A stretch of DNA of 64,000 bases from Sulfurovum sp. UBA4779 (GCA_002403155.1 DHHF01000008.1:124001-188000), one strand, 5' to 3'. Counted from the first letter of the stretch, positions 1 through 8,397 are shown. Numbers and translations are program-made. The notes: generated by a model not told the origin, from the letters alone.

Positions 1-738
1 GATAAAAGCATCAAATCGGAAATTCTTGAAGAAATGGAAGCGGTAAGCAAAGAGATTGGCATCGATACCAAAAGCGATACTTCCCGTGCTTTTGCTTTTG
101 ACATCAGGCGCATTAGCATAGGAGAATTGATCGCGATCAAAGTCGATCTGATGGTAAGCGAAAATCTGCAGCATCCAAAAAGCAATGAGCCGCTGTTTGT
201 GCTTTCTTATCTCGATACGCAAATTTTTGTACCCGAAGACTTCGAAGAAGACCTGATGGATACGGCCGATGAGATGCTTGCAACGTTTGCTTTGCAATAC
301 AAAGAGGATAATGACGAAATGCTTAAAAGCAAATCGTTGCCCAAAGAGGGATCTTTTGCTGCAAAAATGCAATATGAAACCGACTACAAAAAAGCTTTAG
401 TCCAAGCAAAAAAAGAACAAAAGTTTTTAATGGTTGTTATGGGTACAAACTATTGCCCGTGGTGCAGAAAACTTGAAAGCCGTGTACTTTCCAAGGAGGA
501 TATCGATAAGGATATCAAAGCGCAGTTTGTTCCTTTGATGCTTAATTTCAGCGAAAAAAACTTTCCTTCCTACTTAAATGACATTGCCATCACGCCGGTC
601 ATTTATATCATTGATCCTTTGAGCGAAAAGATTCAGCATACCTTTGTAGGCTACAATAACCATGAATCGTTTTTGCAGCTTCTTAGAGAACTTACGCATC
701 CTGCACAAAACAATACTCTGCCAAAGGCTGCACAGTGA
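1..738 (+). CDS. Thioredoxin-fold protein, 5'-truncated by the window edge
   Basis: The reading frame is open from base 1, so the true start lies upstream; the first in-window ATG is at 34. The C-terminal half (from about base 360) is a thioredoxin-like domain with a Cys-Pro-Trp-Cys motif around base 455, followed by a cis-proline segment (TPVIYIID), as in the SoxW/thioredoxin_7 group of thiol reductases that act on periplasmic proteins. The roughly 110 residues before it are acidic and I do not recognise them. No signal peptide can be judged because the N-terminus is missing. The next gene overlaps its stop codon (GTGA), suggesting cotranscription. Function as a thiol-disulfide protein is likely; the substrate is unknown. 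Confidence 0.75.
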   Translation, partial: DKSIKSEILEEMEAVSKEIGIDTKSDTSRAFAFDIRRISIGELIAIKVDLMVSENLQHPKSNEPLFVLSYLDTQIFVPEDFEEDLMDTADEMLATFALQYKEDNDEMLKSKSLPKEGSFAAKMQYETDYKKALVQAKKEQKFLMVVMGTNYCPWCRKLESRVLSKEDIDKDIKAQFVPLMLNFSEKNFPSYLNDIAITPVIYIIDPLSEKIQHTFVGYNNHESFLQLLRELTHPAQNNTLPKAAQ

Positions 739-1358
739 ATGCCGTACGGTATGCCCATCAAGAAATTTTTCCTTCCAAAGTTGTCTGTATCGGACGCAAT
801 TATGTAGAACATATCGAAGAGCTCGGCAACGAAATCCCTGCTGCGATGGTGGTTTTCAATAAGCCAAACTCGGCCATCACCGATACGCTCTACTTTATAA
901 GCGAAGATACCCGTTTTGAAGGGGAGATTACTTTTTTGATCCAAAAAGGAAAAATCGCAGGGGTGGGTTTCGGGCTTGATCTGACCAAAGCGGCATTGCA
1001 AAATTATCTCAAGTCTAAAGGTTTGCCGTGGGAGCGAGCCAAAGCGTTTGATCATTCGGCGGTATTGAGCGAATTTGTACCGTTTGAGGGGGAATTGAGC
1101 ACCTTGAGCATGAAATTGTATGTCAATAATGTTTTGGTGCAATTTGCAACCTATGCGCTGATGATGTACAAGCCTCAAACGATGATCGATGAGATAGAGA
1201 GCTTTATGCACCTGGAAGACGGCGATATCATCATGAGCGGTACACCCAAAGGGGTAGGAACGTATGCTGCAGGCGACAGGTTTGTAGGGCAGATTTACAG
1301 CCATGATGTGCTTATCTTGGAAAAAAGCTGGAAGGCAGAATCAAAAGATGTTGTTTGA
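735..1358 (+). CDS. Fumarylacetoacetate hydrolase family protein
   Basis: A 207-residue FAH-fold protein. The N-terminal CIGRNYVEHIEELGNE segment, the FNKP motif, the acidic metal ligands in FEGEI and the KGLPWERAKAFDHSA stretch followed by a late SGTPKGVG motif are typical of the family, which hydrolyses or decarboxylates beta-diketo acids and includes oxaloacetate decarboxylase and acylpyruvase-type enzymes. Mg2+ or Mn2+ dependence is expected. The start is GTG at 735, overlapping the previous stop by four bases. The exact substrate cannot be read from sequence; oxaloacetate or acylpyruvate are the usual candidates for short single-domain members. Confidence 0.85.
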   Translation: MNAVRYAHQEIFPSKVVCIGRNYVEHIEELGNEIPAAMVVFNKPNSAITDTLYFISEDTRFEGEITFLIQKGKIAGVGFGLDLTKAALQNYLKSKGLPWERAKAFDHSAVLSEFVPFEGELSTLSMKLYVNNVLVQFATYALMMYKPQTMIDEIESFMHLEDGDIIMSGTPKGVGTYAAGDRFVGQIYSHDVLILEKSWKAESKDVV

Positions 1359-1950
1359 AATCGCCGAATATATAGGGATCATCGCGTTTGCTACAAGCGG
1401 TTTTTTTGTCGGGGTGCAAAACAGGCTGGATTTTTTGGGCGTGCTGATCTCTGTTTTTTTGACCACGCTTGGCGGCGGGATCATACGGGATGTCGCCGTT
1501 GACAGGATGCCTTATGCGTTTACGCAAAATACGCCTGCGCTGATGGCGGTAGGGGTAATGACGGTGCTTATTTTGTTTCGGTTTCACAAAAAAGACAGCA
1601 TTGAAAATAAAGCCTTTTTTATCGTGAGCGATTCCATCGGATTGATTTCGTTTAGTATTACCGGCTCATTGATCGCACTGGAATACGGATTTAACCTCAC
1701 GGGTGTGCTGGCATTGGCTTTTGTAACGGCAGTAGGAGGAGGAATCATGAGGGATATCATCATCAATGAAGTGCCCTTTGTCTTTAGAACAGGATTTTAC
1801 GGGACGGTCGCGCTTTTGGTAGGGCTATGTCTTTATGTGCTGGATCGCTATGAGTTGGTGCAGGTGTCTACGATTGCGGTTGTATTTGCAGCCGGAGTGG
1901 TGCTTCGATTGGTTGCCTATTATAGAAAATGGTCTATCCCTCTTGTATAA
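1348..1950 (+). CDS. TRIC-type cation channel family membrane protein (YadS/UPF0126-like)
   Basis: About 200 residues with six to seven hydrophobic segments and an internal two-fold repeat: TTLGGGIIRDVAVDRMPYAF in the first half is echoed by VTAVGGGIMRDIIINEVPFVF in the second. The glycine-rich GGG-I-RD motifs are the hallmark of bacterial trimeric intracellular cation channel homologues. I chose the ATG at 1348, which gives a normal N-terminus and an 11-base overlap with the preceding hydrolase gene; the frame extends upstream to 1303 but this would add 15 unusual residues inside the neighbour. The physiological ion and role in bacteria are not settled. Confidence 0.85.
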   Translation: MLFEIAEYIGIIAFATSGFFVGVQNRLDFLGVLISVFLTTLGGGIIRDVAVDRMPYAFTQNTPALMAVGVMTVLILFRFHKKDSIENKAFFIVSDSIGLISFSITGSLIALEYGFNLTGVLALAFVTAVGGGIMRDIIINEVPFVFRTGFYGTVALLVGLCLYVLDRYELVQVSTIAVVFAAGVVLRLVAYYRKWSIPLV

Positions 1951-1982
1951 CCTGCGCTAAGCAGTTCTTTGGCAGTGCAGCA

Positions 1983-2012
1983 TTGCAAAAAATGGATGTA
2001 TTGTGGTATGAT
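1983..2012 (+). promoter_or_regulatory. Candidate promoter of the formate dehydrogenase operon
   Basis: TTGCAA at 1983-1988 and an extended -10 box TGGTATGAT (hexamer TATGAT at 2007-2012) are separated by 18 bases. Transcription would begin near 2019, which supports translation starting at 2041 rather than at the upstream in-frame codons. Confidence 0.45.
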
Positions 2013-2040
2013 AGAAAAAATCCAAAAAGCAGTGCCAAAG

Positions 2041-4098
2041 ATGAAAAGAGTTTCGACGATATGTCCCTATTGCGGGACGGGATGCAACATCTATTTAACT
2101 TCCAAAAACGGCAAAATAACCGGAGTCTATCCTTCGCAGCACAATGATATCAATCGTGCAAAACTGTGTGTCAAAGGATGGAATATCCCCGAGTTTATTG
2201 CCCATGAGGACCGGCTTAAAAAACCCCTGATCCGAAAAAACGGCAAGCTTACGGAGTGCGAATGGGAAGAAGCATTGGATTTCGCTGCCCAAAAGCTGCA
2301 CGAAATCAAAACAAAATATTCTCCCGATACGATCGGGATCATAGGTTCTGCACGATGTACCAATGAAGAGCTCTACCTTACACAAAAGTTTGCGCGTGCC
2401 GTAATCGGAACGAACAATGTTGATCATTGTGCACGCATTTGCCATGCTCCCACCGTGACGGGCCTGATAGCTTCCCTTGGAAGCGGCGGTATGACCAACC
2501 CGATAGAGGATATTAAAAACGCAAAAACGATATTGCTTATAGGCGGCAACCCTTTTGAAGCGCACCCCATCATAGCCGGACATGTGATTGATGCTGTGGA
2601 CAACAAAACAGAGCTGATCGTAGCCGATCCAAGGCGCACAAGGCTGTGCGATTTTGCGGTGATGCATCTGCCGCTAAGGCCCGGGTCGGATCTAGCGCTT
2701 ATCAATGCGATGGCAAAGGTTATTGTAGATGAAGATTTGGTTGATAAAGCATTTATAAAAAACCACACCGAAAGATATGAGGAGTTCAAAGAGTCTCTTA
2801 AAAACTTCTCCTTGGCGGAAGCGCAATCCATAACCGGCATCGCTAAAGAAGAGATCATTGCAGCAGCAAGGAAATATGCAATCTGCAAGCCTTCTTCTAT
2901 CCTCTATACCCTTGGCATTACCGAGCACCATACGGGAACGGCCAATGTAAGGGCGTTGGCAAACCTTACGCTTCTCACAGGCAACATAGGAAAACCCGGA
3001 ACCGGCATCAACCCCTTGCGCGGCCAAAACAATGTGCAAGGCGGCTGCGATATGGGTGTGGCACCGTTTATCCTGCCCGGATATGCTCCGATAGCCTCGC
3101 TGTGCGAAAACAAAAGCGATAGGGAAATGATCAAAAAACACGAAGCGGTGTGCGGTGTGCCCTTTTCGCTTCAAGAGGGCCTGATGACGCCGCAAATGAT
3201 CGAAAGTGCACTAAACGGTGCCATCAAAGCCATGTGGGTCATGGGAGAAGATCTTCTTACGACCGAAGCCAATGCAAACAAAACACAAAAAGCATTTGAA
3301 AGTTTGGAATTTTTGGCGGTGAGCGATCTGTTTCTAACCCCCACAGCGCAGATGGCGGATGTGGTTTTTCCTGCCTGCTCGTTTGCAGAAAAAGAGGGCA
3401 CTTTTACCAACACCGAACGAAGGGTGCAGCGGATCAACAAAGCCATAGAACCTTTAGGAGAATCAAAAAGCGATCTTGAGATTATCACGCTTCTTGCTTC
3501 CAAAATGAATTATATTATAAAATATAACAATTGTGAGGAAGTGTTTGAAGAGATGAAAAGCCTTACGCCTCAATATGCGGGCATCACTTATAGCAAACTT
3601 GAATTGCAAAGAGGGATACAGTGGCCCTGCTTGCAAGAAGAATCCGACGGTACACCCATCTTGCACAGCGGAGGTATCGCAAGAGGGAAGGGAGAGTTTT
3701 GTTTTTCTGAGCATGCAGAGCCAAAAGAAACTCCCGATGAGCAATTTCCGTTTTATCTCTCAACAGGAAGGATACTTTTTCATTACAACTGCGGCTCTAT
3801 GAGCGGCAGGACGACAAGGCTTGCAAAGGAATTTTCTGAAAATTTTGTCACGATCCATCCCGAGGATGCAAGGCGGCTTGGCATAGAGGAGCATGACGAG
3901 GTTATTGTCACGACAAGAAGGGGGGAGATCACCGTAAGGGCAAAAATAACCGACGAAACCGCTCCCGGCCTTCTTTGGATGCCTATCAATTTCTACAAAA
4001 GCCGTACCAATCTTCTAACCAACGATGCCATGGATGAAAAAAGCGGGGTGAGTGAAGTAAAGGTTTGTGCAGCAGCCATAAAAAGGAGTAAAAAGTGA
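2041..4098 (+). CDS. fdhA: Formate dehydrogenase alpha subunit, Cys-type molybdo/tungstopterin enzyme
   Basis: Catalytic subunit of about 685 residues, closest in motif layout to FdhF-type formate dehydrogenases. An N-terminal [4Fe-4S] site is formed by Cys8, Cys11, Cys15 and Cys43. The active-site segment NNVDHCARICHAPTVTGL places Cys134-His135 where Escherichia coli FdhF has selenocysteine-His, so this is a cysteine homologue with codon TGC at 2440. The segments LRGQNNVQGGCDMG, MGEDLLTTEAN and GIQWPC are also family-typical. It oxidises formate to CO2 or runs in reverse. The start at 2041 follows a candidate promoter; the frame extends to 1969. Followed by two electron-transfer subunits with overlapping codons, so it is probably a soluble three-subunit enzyme. 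A nitrate reductase is less likely because the Cys-His pair and surrounding motif are formate-dehydrogenase-like. Confidence 0.85.
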   Translation: MKRVSTICPYCGTGCNIYLTSKNGKITGVYPSQHNDINRAKLCVKGWNIPEFIAHEDRLKKPLIRKNGKLTECEWEEALDFAAQKLHEIKTKYSPDTIGIIGSARCTNEELYLTQKFARAVIGTNNVDHCARICHAPTVTGLIASLGSGGMTNPIEDIKNAKTILLIGGNPFEAHPIIAGHVIDAVDNKTELIVADPRRTRLCDFAVMHLPLRPGSDLALINAMAKVIVDEDLVDKAFIKNHTERYEEFKESLKNFSLAEAQSITGIAKEEIIAAARKYAICKPSSILYTLGITEHHTGTANVRALANLTLLTGNIGKPGTGINPLRGQNNVQGGCDMGVAPFILPGYAPIASLCENKSDREMIKKHEAVCGVPFSLQEGLMTPQMIESALNGAIKAMWVMGEDLLTTEANANKTQKAFESLEFLAVSDLFLTPTAQMADVVFPACSFAEKEGTFTNTERRVQRINKAIEPLGESKSDLEIITLLASKMNYIIKYNNCEEVFEEMKSLTPQYAGITYSKLELQRGIQWPCLQEESDGTPILHSGGIARGKGEFCFSEHAEPKETPDEQFPFYLSTGRILFHYNCGSMSGRTTRLAKEFSENFVTIHPEDARRLGIEEHDEVIVTTRRGEITVRAKITDETAPGLLWMPINFYKSRTNLLTNDAMDEKSGVSEVKVCAAAIKRSKK

Positions 4099-5063
4099 AT
4101 TATCAAACCGATTTTGACTCCATTTTGAGATGGATAGGGTCGCTTTGCCGGTCGTATGAAGTCATTGCGCCTAAAAAAGAAACAAACGGCGATATATTTT
4201 ACTCCGTGATAGAATCCTCCGATGAGGTCTGTTTGGATTTTTCAGGCACGCCGATCAATACGCCCAAAGATTTTATCTATGAAAATTATAAAACGCTTCT
4301 CAGGTGGGATTTGGCCGGCGATAAGGCTGTCATAGAAGCTCCCGAAGAAGAACCCAAGAAACGGATTATCTTTTTAAGAAACTGCGATATCAAAGCGATC
4401 AGGCTGCTTGATGGCTGGTTTGAAAAAGATATCGCCGATGAAGACTATAAAAAATTGAGAGAAAATCTCATACTGGTGACAATCGGATGCCACACAATCG
4501 GGCCTTTTTGCTTTTGCTCGACTTTCGGGGTCGATCCCATAGAAAAAGAAAACTATACGCTTCAGCTTATAAAAACAGAAACCGGTTATATCCTGCAGGC
4601 AAAAGATCCGGGGCTTACGTTGCCGCAGCGCCTTGAAGCGGTATCTTACCGGCCAAAAGAGCTAAAAACAGAGATTTTGGATCTTGGCTGCAGCAATAAT
4701 ATCGCTGATTTTGAACAAAATGCACAGATATACGATGAAATAACCAAGCGCTGCCAACTGTGCGACGGATGTACCTTTTTGTGTCCCACCTGCACCTGCT
4801 ATGATATAGCCGATCACGGCGATGAAACAAAAGGAGAGAGAGTCAGGCTTTGGGATTCGTGTCTTTTTTCAAGCTTTACGAAGATGGCCAAAGGGTATGA
4901 TCCTGAGCCTACTTTTGCCCATGCCTGGAGCAGAAGGCTCTCCTGCAAACTTGTCATGAGCGATCGAAGCTGTATAGGATGCGGAAGATGCGATATGACC
5001 TGTCCTGCGGGCATAGGCATGAAAAGTATTTTGATGCTGACACAACACAAGGAGCGCAAATGA
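4095..5063 (+). CDS. Iron-sulfur electron-transfer subunit, sulfhydrogenase beta / AsrA-like
   Basis: A 322-residue protein with two C-terminal [4Fe-4S] ferredoxin-type clusters: CQLCDGCTFLCPTCTCYD near residues 223-240 and CIGCGRCDMTCPAG near residues 295-308. The long N-terminal domain with FLRNCDIKAIRLLD and TIGCHTIGPFCFCST matches the HydB (sulfhydrogenase beta) and anaerobic sulfite reductase A family, which passes electrons between a flavoprotein and a catalytic subunit. It starts at GTG 4095, overlapping the fdhA stop, with AAGGAG at 4083-4088. It overlaps the next gene by ATGA. Here the partner is a formate dehydrogenase rather than a hydrogenase or sulfite reductase. Confidence 0.8.
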   Translation: MNYQTDFDSILRWIGSLCRSYEVIAPKKETNGDIFYSVIESSDEVCLDFSGTPINTPKDFIYENYKTLLRWDLAGDKAVIEAPEEEPKKRIIFLRNCDIKAIRLLDGWFEKDIADEDYKKLRENLILVTIGCHTIGPFCFCSTFGVDPIEKENYTLQLIKTETGYILQAKDPGLTLPQRLEAVSYRPKELKTEILDLGCSNNIADFEQNAQIYDEITKRCQLCDGCTFLCPTCTCYDIADHGDETKGERVRLWDSCLFSSFTKMAKGYDPEPTFAHAWSRRLSCKLVMSDRSCIGCGRCDMTCPAGIGMKSILMLTQHKERK

Positions 5064-5911
5064 ATAGACAAAAGATCATTCCTGCAGTGATAAAACAGAT
5101 AGAGCATCCCGGCACCTATGTAAAGATATTCACGCTTCTTCCCAAAGAGCCGGTGTTTTTTGTGCCCGGACAGTTTCTGATGGTGTCTGTGTTTCCGGAG
5201 GGCGAAGCGGCTTTTACGCCCTGCTCATGTATAAAAGAGGACGGCAGTTTTGAGATCGCCGTCAATCTGGTAGGCAGGCTGACTTCAACGCTGCATCGTA
5301 TGAAAACGGGTGATACAGTCGGCATAAGAGGAGGGTATGGCAACGGTTTTTCTATCAAAAAAGCTATCAATTCATCCGGTATTGTGATTATTGCAGGCGG
5401 TATCGGGATGGCACCTTTGAGATTTTTCATCCAAGAATTGCTTCAATACGACAAGCGGCCTCCTCTCACTATCATCTACAGTGCAAACAAAGCATCAAAG
5501 TTTTTGTTTTTACAAGATTTTGAAAGATGGCAGCAACAAGAAAATCTGGATATCTTTCTTGCTGCTTTGGAGGTTGATACCCAAGAGTGGAAGGGCCATA
5601 TCGGGAGATCCACTGATATGATAGAAAAACTTAAAAAGATAGATGAAAACGCCTCCTTTTTTGTCTGCGGCCCTCCGCCGATGTTTCCCCATGTTTTAGA
5701 AAAATTAAAACAATTTCCCGTCAACGAAAAAAACATATTTTTCACACTTGAGAGAAACATGCGGTGCGGTATCGGAAAATGCGGCCACTGCTATATGGGA
5801 GATATCAGGCTGTGTGTTGACGGGCCGGTATTGAGTGTGTCTGATATCAAAAAATATCATCTGGCTGTCTTCAGAGAAACCGAGCCGTTTATGAGCCGAT
5901 ATAGAAAATAG
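5060..5911 (+). CDS. FAD/NAD(P)-binding [2Fe-2S] oxidoreductase subunit, sulfhydrogenase gamma / AsrB-like
   Basis: A ferredoxin-NADP reductase-fold subunit of about 283 residues. An FAD-binding barrel comes first (PGQFLMVSVFPEGEAAFTPCS), then an NAD(P)-binding domain (IIAGGIGMAPLR, FFVCGPPPMF) and a C-terminal PyrK/HydG-type [2Fe-2S] site (MRCGIGKCGHCYMGDIRLC). The ATG at 5060 gives an ATGA overlap with the upstream subunit. With the two preceding genes it would form a formate:NAD(P)+ oxidoreductase, or use NAD(P)H to reduce CO2; direction is inference. Confidence 0.82.
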   Translation: MNRQKIIPAVIKQIEHPGTYVKIFTLLPKEPVFFVPGQFLMVSVFPEGEAAFTPCSCIKEDGSFEIAVNLVGRLTSTLHRMKTGDTVGIRGGYGNGFSIKKAINSSGIVIIAGGIGMAPLRFFIQELLQYDKRPPLTIIYSANKASKFLFLQDFERWQQQENLDIFLAALEVDTQEWKGHIGRSTDMIEKLKKIDENASFFVCGPPPMFPHVLEKLKQFPVNEKNIFFTLERNMRCGIGKCGHCYMGDIRLCVDGPVLSVSDIKKYHLAVFRETEPFMSRYRK

Positions 5912-5937
5912 CAAAATGACAATTTGCATTAAGCTTC

Positions 5938-5965
5938 GTTAAAAAAACAGTAAAGTTCCGTTAAA
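5938..5965 (+). promoter_or_regulatory. Triple GT(T)AAA direct repeat, candidate response-regulator operator
   Basis: Three half-sites in the same orientation lie upstream of the Spy-like gene: GTTAAA at 5938, GTAAA at 5950 and GTTAAA at 5960, spaced about 10-12 bases, one helical turn. CpxR-type OmpR-family regulators bind direct GTAAA repeats, and an OmpR-family regulator is encoded 500 bases downstream. Binding is inference. Confidence 0.4.
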
Positions 5966-6021
5966 TTCGATGGGCCATACTTTCAGTGTCGAAAGTGACA
6001 TATCATCGCAAAGGAAATACC

Positions 6022-6447
6022 ATGAAAAAAGTTAAAATTGCAGCAATGGCTGCACTGTTGGGAATAATGAGTGTAACTGCCGTTCAGGCAGGCCCGTGTG
6101 CAAATAAGCAAAAACAATCCAAACAAATGTATCACAAAAACAGTTCTATGCAAAATATATTTGCGCAATTGGATTTGAGCAATGAACAAAAAACAGCCCT
6201 GCAGGCACAACGGCAGGAGATGAAGCAAAACAGACGAGCAATGTATGCGCAGATGAAAAGCAAGCGCACGCGCGGGCAATTTGTAAGTATCGACGGGTTT
6301 GACAAGCAGGGATATATCGATGCACAAATGCAGCAAGCAAAGATAAGAGCAGAGATACATGCGCAAAGATTTGAAAAAACAATGCAGATTTTAACAGCGC
6401 AGCAGCGGGAAAAATTTGTAGCGCTTTTAAAAGAACAAAACAAATAG
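6022..6447 (+). CDS. Spy/CpxP-like periplasmic protein
   Basis: About 141 residues with a clear Sec signal peptide (basic start, hydrophobic core, AVQA cleavage region near residue 23). The mature part is helical and rich in Gln, Lys and Met, with two LTxxQ-like motifs: LDLSNEQKTAL near the start and ILTAQQREKF near the end. This is the layout of the Spy/CpxP family of periplasmic chaperones and stress sensors. The start at 6022 follows AAGGAAATACC. It sits directly before a response regulator and sensor kinase, as cpxP does beside cpxRA, so it may be both a target and a modulator of that system. Unfolded protein or metal stress is the likely signal in this family. Confidence 0.7.
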   Translation: MKKVKIAAMAALLGIMSVTAVQAGPCANKQKQSKQMYHKNSSMQNIFAQLDLSNEQKTALQAQRQEMKQNRRAMYAQMKSKRTRGQFVSIDGFDKQGYIDAQMQQAKIRAEIHAQRFEKTMQILTAQQREKFVALLKEQNK

Positions 6448-6449
6448 GC

Positions 6450-6455
6450 TATAAT
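6450..6455 (+). promoter_or_regulatory. -10 box directly before the response regulator gene
   Basis: A perfect TATAAT ends seven bases before the ATG at 6462, and no Shine-Dalgarno sequence lies between. Transcription from it would start at or next to the A of the start codon, giving a leaderless or near-leaderless mRNA. Confidence 0.4.
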
Positions 6456-6461
6456 ATTTGG

Positions 6462-7112
6462 ATGATAAATATTCTGATGATAGAAGACGATGCGCAGTAC
6501 GCATCGCTTCTGAGTAATTTTTTAGAGCGGTACAATATCAAAGTCACCAACTACGAAGATCCCTATCTTGGGTTGAGTGCAGGGGTGCAAAAATATGATT
6601 TGCTGATCCTTGACTTGACGCTGCCGGGGATGGACGGCCTTGAGGTGTGCAAAGAGATAGTGAAAAAATATGATATCCCTATCATTATCTCTTCGGCCAG
6701 GTCCGATCTGAGCGACAAAGTGACAGGATTGCAATTGGGGGCAGATGATTATCTGCCCAAGCCGTACGATCCCCAAGAGATGTATGCGCGCATCATCTCT
6801 TTGCTAAGACGCTACAAAAAGATCCAAGAAGAAGAATCCCGCTGTGCTTTGGTGCTGGATGAAGCAAAAGAGCAGATTTTGCTCAACCGTAAAGCGCTTG
6901 AGCTTACGCCTGCAGAGTATGTCGTGCTGAGGCTTCTTATCCGGCATCGCGGCAATACCGTATCCAAAGAGCAGATATTGTATGATTCGGAGGTGTTTCA
7001 GTTTGGAAGCGACGGCTCTTTGGCAGTCATTGTCAACCGTCTGCGCAATAAACTTTCAGACGAAGCGTCTATCAAAACCGTACGCGGTGTGGGATATAAA
7101 TTGCTGGCATGA
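6462..7112 (+). CDS. OmpR/PhoB-family response regulator
   Basis: A 216-residue two-domain regulator. The receiver domain has the acidic pair IEDD, the phosphoacceptor in LLILDLTLPGMDG (about Asp51), the conserved Ser in IIISSARSD and the Lys in DDYLPKPYDP. The C-terminal winged-helix DNA-binding domain includes LTPAEYVVLRLL and VIVNRLRNKL. It overlaps the sensor kinase gene by four bases. In epsilonproteobacteria the cognate kinase type (ArsS) senses acid; the Spy-like neighbour suggests envelope stress instead or in addition. Target genes cannot be read from this window apart from the repeats at 5938-5965. Confidence 0.9.
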   Translation: MINILMIEDDAQYASLLSNFLERYNIKVTNYEDPYLGLSAGVQKYDLLILDLTLPGMDGLEVCKEIVKKYDIPIIISSARSDLSDKVTGLQLGADDYLPKPYDPQEMYARIISLLRRYKKIQEEESRCALVLDEAKEQILLNRKALELTPAEYVVLRLLIRHRGNTVSKEQILYDSEVFQFGSDGSLAVIVNRLRNKLSDEASIKTVRGVGYKLLA

Positions 7113-8350
7113 CTCTTTACAGTAAAGTACGCATCATTTTTTTGGTCTCTTCGCTCTTTGTCAGCGCATTTTTTGCTTCTTATTTTTATATACAAAAAGC
7201 ACAGTATTTTCAAAAAACAGAAAAGCGCTATATACGGACTTCTCTTTTTCTTCATAAATATTTTAAACAAAGTACAAGAAACGGCGATGTGCCGGATTTT
7301 AGTGATTCGGGTTTCAATCTTTATTTGCAAGAAAGCGGATTTAAACCTATCGTTGATGTCCAAACCGCTGATTCAATTCGCCAAAATGCACATTTGGTTC
7401 GAAAAAGAAGGGTGATGCATAGTACGTTTGAGATATTAAAATTAGACCGGACGATGTATCTTTGGCTGGGTCATCCCCGGTTTAAACTGCTTTTGGAGGA
7501 TCAACAGGAAAATGCATTCCCGTGGCAGATCCTGTTTTGGTATTTGGTCAGTTTGGGGTTTTTGTCAGGCCTTTATCTGTGGCTGACGCAAAGTCTGAAG
7601 CCTTTGAAAGTTTTGCAAGAACGCATCCATAAAGTTGGCCAGGGAGACTTGAAAATCTCCTTTAAAAGCGATGCCAAAGACGAGATAGCAGAAGTCTCCA
7701 ACGCGTTTGACGGTGCTCTTAGGAAACTTGAGTCGCTTATCCAATCCAGACAGCTTTTTTTGCGTATGATTATGCATGAGCTTAAAACGCCCATCGGCAA
7801 AGGCAAACTGCTCAATGCCTTTTTGGAGGATGATTCGCTCAAAGAGAACTATGAAGCGGTCTTTGAGCGGCTGGAACTGCTGATAGAAGAGTTTTCAAAA
7901 ATTGAACAGATGCTATCGGCGAGATATACGCTAAAAGTATCAAAATACAATGCCAGGGATATGGTAGAGCAGGCAATGGAGCTGATGTTTCTTGATGAAA
8001 AAGAGATGCAGGATCGGGTGCACATTGTCCAGGAAGCGCCGCTTGTGTTTTTGAGCGATTTTGATCTGCTGTCGTTAGCTTTTAAAAATCTCATGGACAA
8101 TGCCATCAAATACTCGCCTGATCATCGGGTATCCGTTACCATCAAAGAAAAAAGCATTGTTTTTGCCAACAAAGGGGAGCGTTTTGCTCAAAATGTTGAA
8201 GAGTATTATCAGCCTTTCCATGAGAAAGGACACGGATTGGGGCTGGGGCTGTATATTGTCTATACGATAATGGAAGTGTTAAAATTGGAACTGGTTTACA
8301 CTTACAAAAACAATGAAAATCAATTTACCATTACTTTGCCGGCCGAATAA
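7109..8350 (+). CDS. ArsS/CpxA-like sensor histidine kinase
   Basis: A 413-residue inner-membrane kinase. Transmembrane segments lie near residues 8-27 and 130-155, enclosing a periplasmic sensor region of about 100 residues, followed by a HAMP linker. The HisKA phosphoacceptor is in IMHELKTPIGKGKLL, an ArsS-like H-box. The catalytic domain has the N-box KNLMDNAIKYSP and a glycine-rich GHGLGLGLYIVY. The expected DxGxG of the G1 box is replaced by ANKGERF, a divergence worth noting. It starts four bases inside the regulator's 3' end. The sensed signal is unknown; acid (as ArsS) and envelope damage (as CpxA) are both plausible. Confidence 0.85.
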   Translation: MTLYSKVRIIFLVSSLFVSAFFASYFYIQKAQYFQKTEKRYIRTSLFLHKYFKQSTRNGDVPDFSDSGFNLYLQESGFKPIVDVQTADSIRQNAHLVRKRRVMHSTFEILKLDRTMYLWLGHPRFKLLLEDQQENAFPWQILFWYLVSLGFLSGLYLWLTQSLKPLKVLQERIHKVGQGDLKISFKSDAKDEIAEVSNAFDGALRKLESLIQSRQLFLRMIMHELKTPIGKGKLLNAFLEDDSLKENYEAVFERLELLIEEFSKIEQMLSARYTLKVSKYNARDMVEQAMELMFLDEKEMQDRVHIVQEAPLVFLSDFDLLSLAFKNLMDNAIKYSPDHRVSVTIKEKSIVFANKGERFAQNVEEYYQPFHEKGHGLGLGLYIVYTIMEVLKLELVYTYKNNENQFTITLPAE

Positions 8351-8397
8351 ACCTTCTTTTTCTTTTTAAAGACGATAAAAAGGTTTGAAGCATAGCG

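Noticed and set aside
1969..2040. Upstream extension of fdhA
   Set aside because: It would start before the candidate promoter and add residues not found at the N-terminus of this family.
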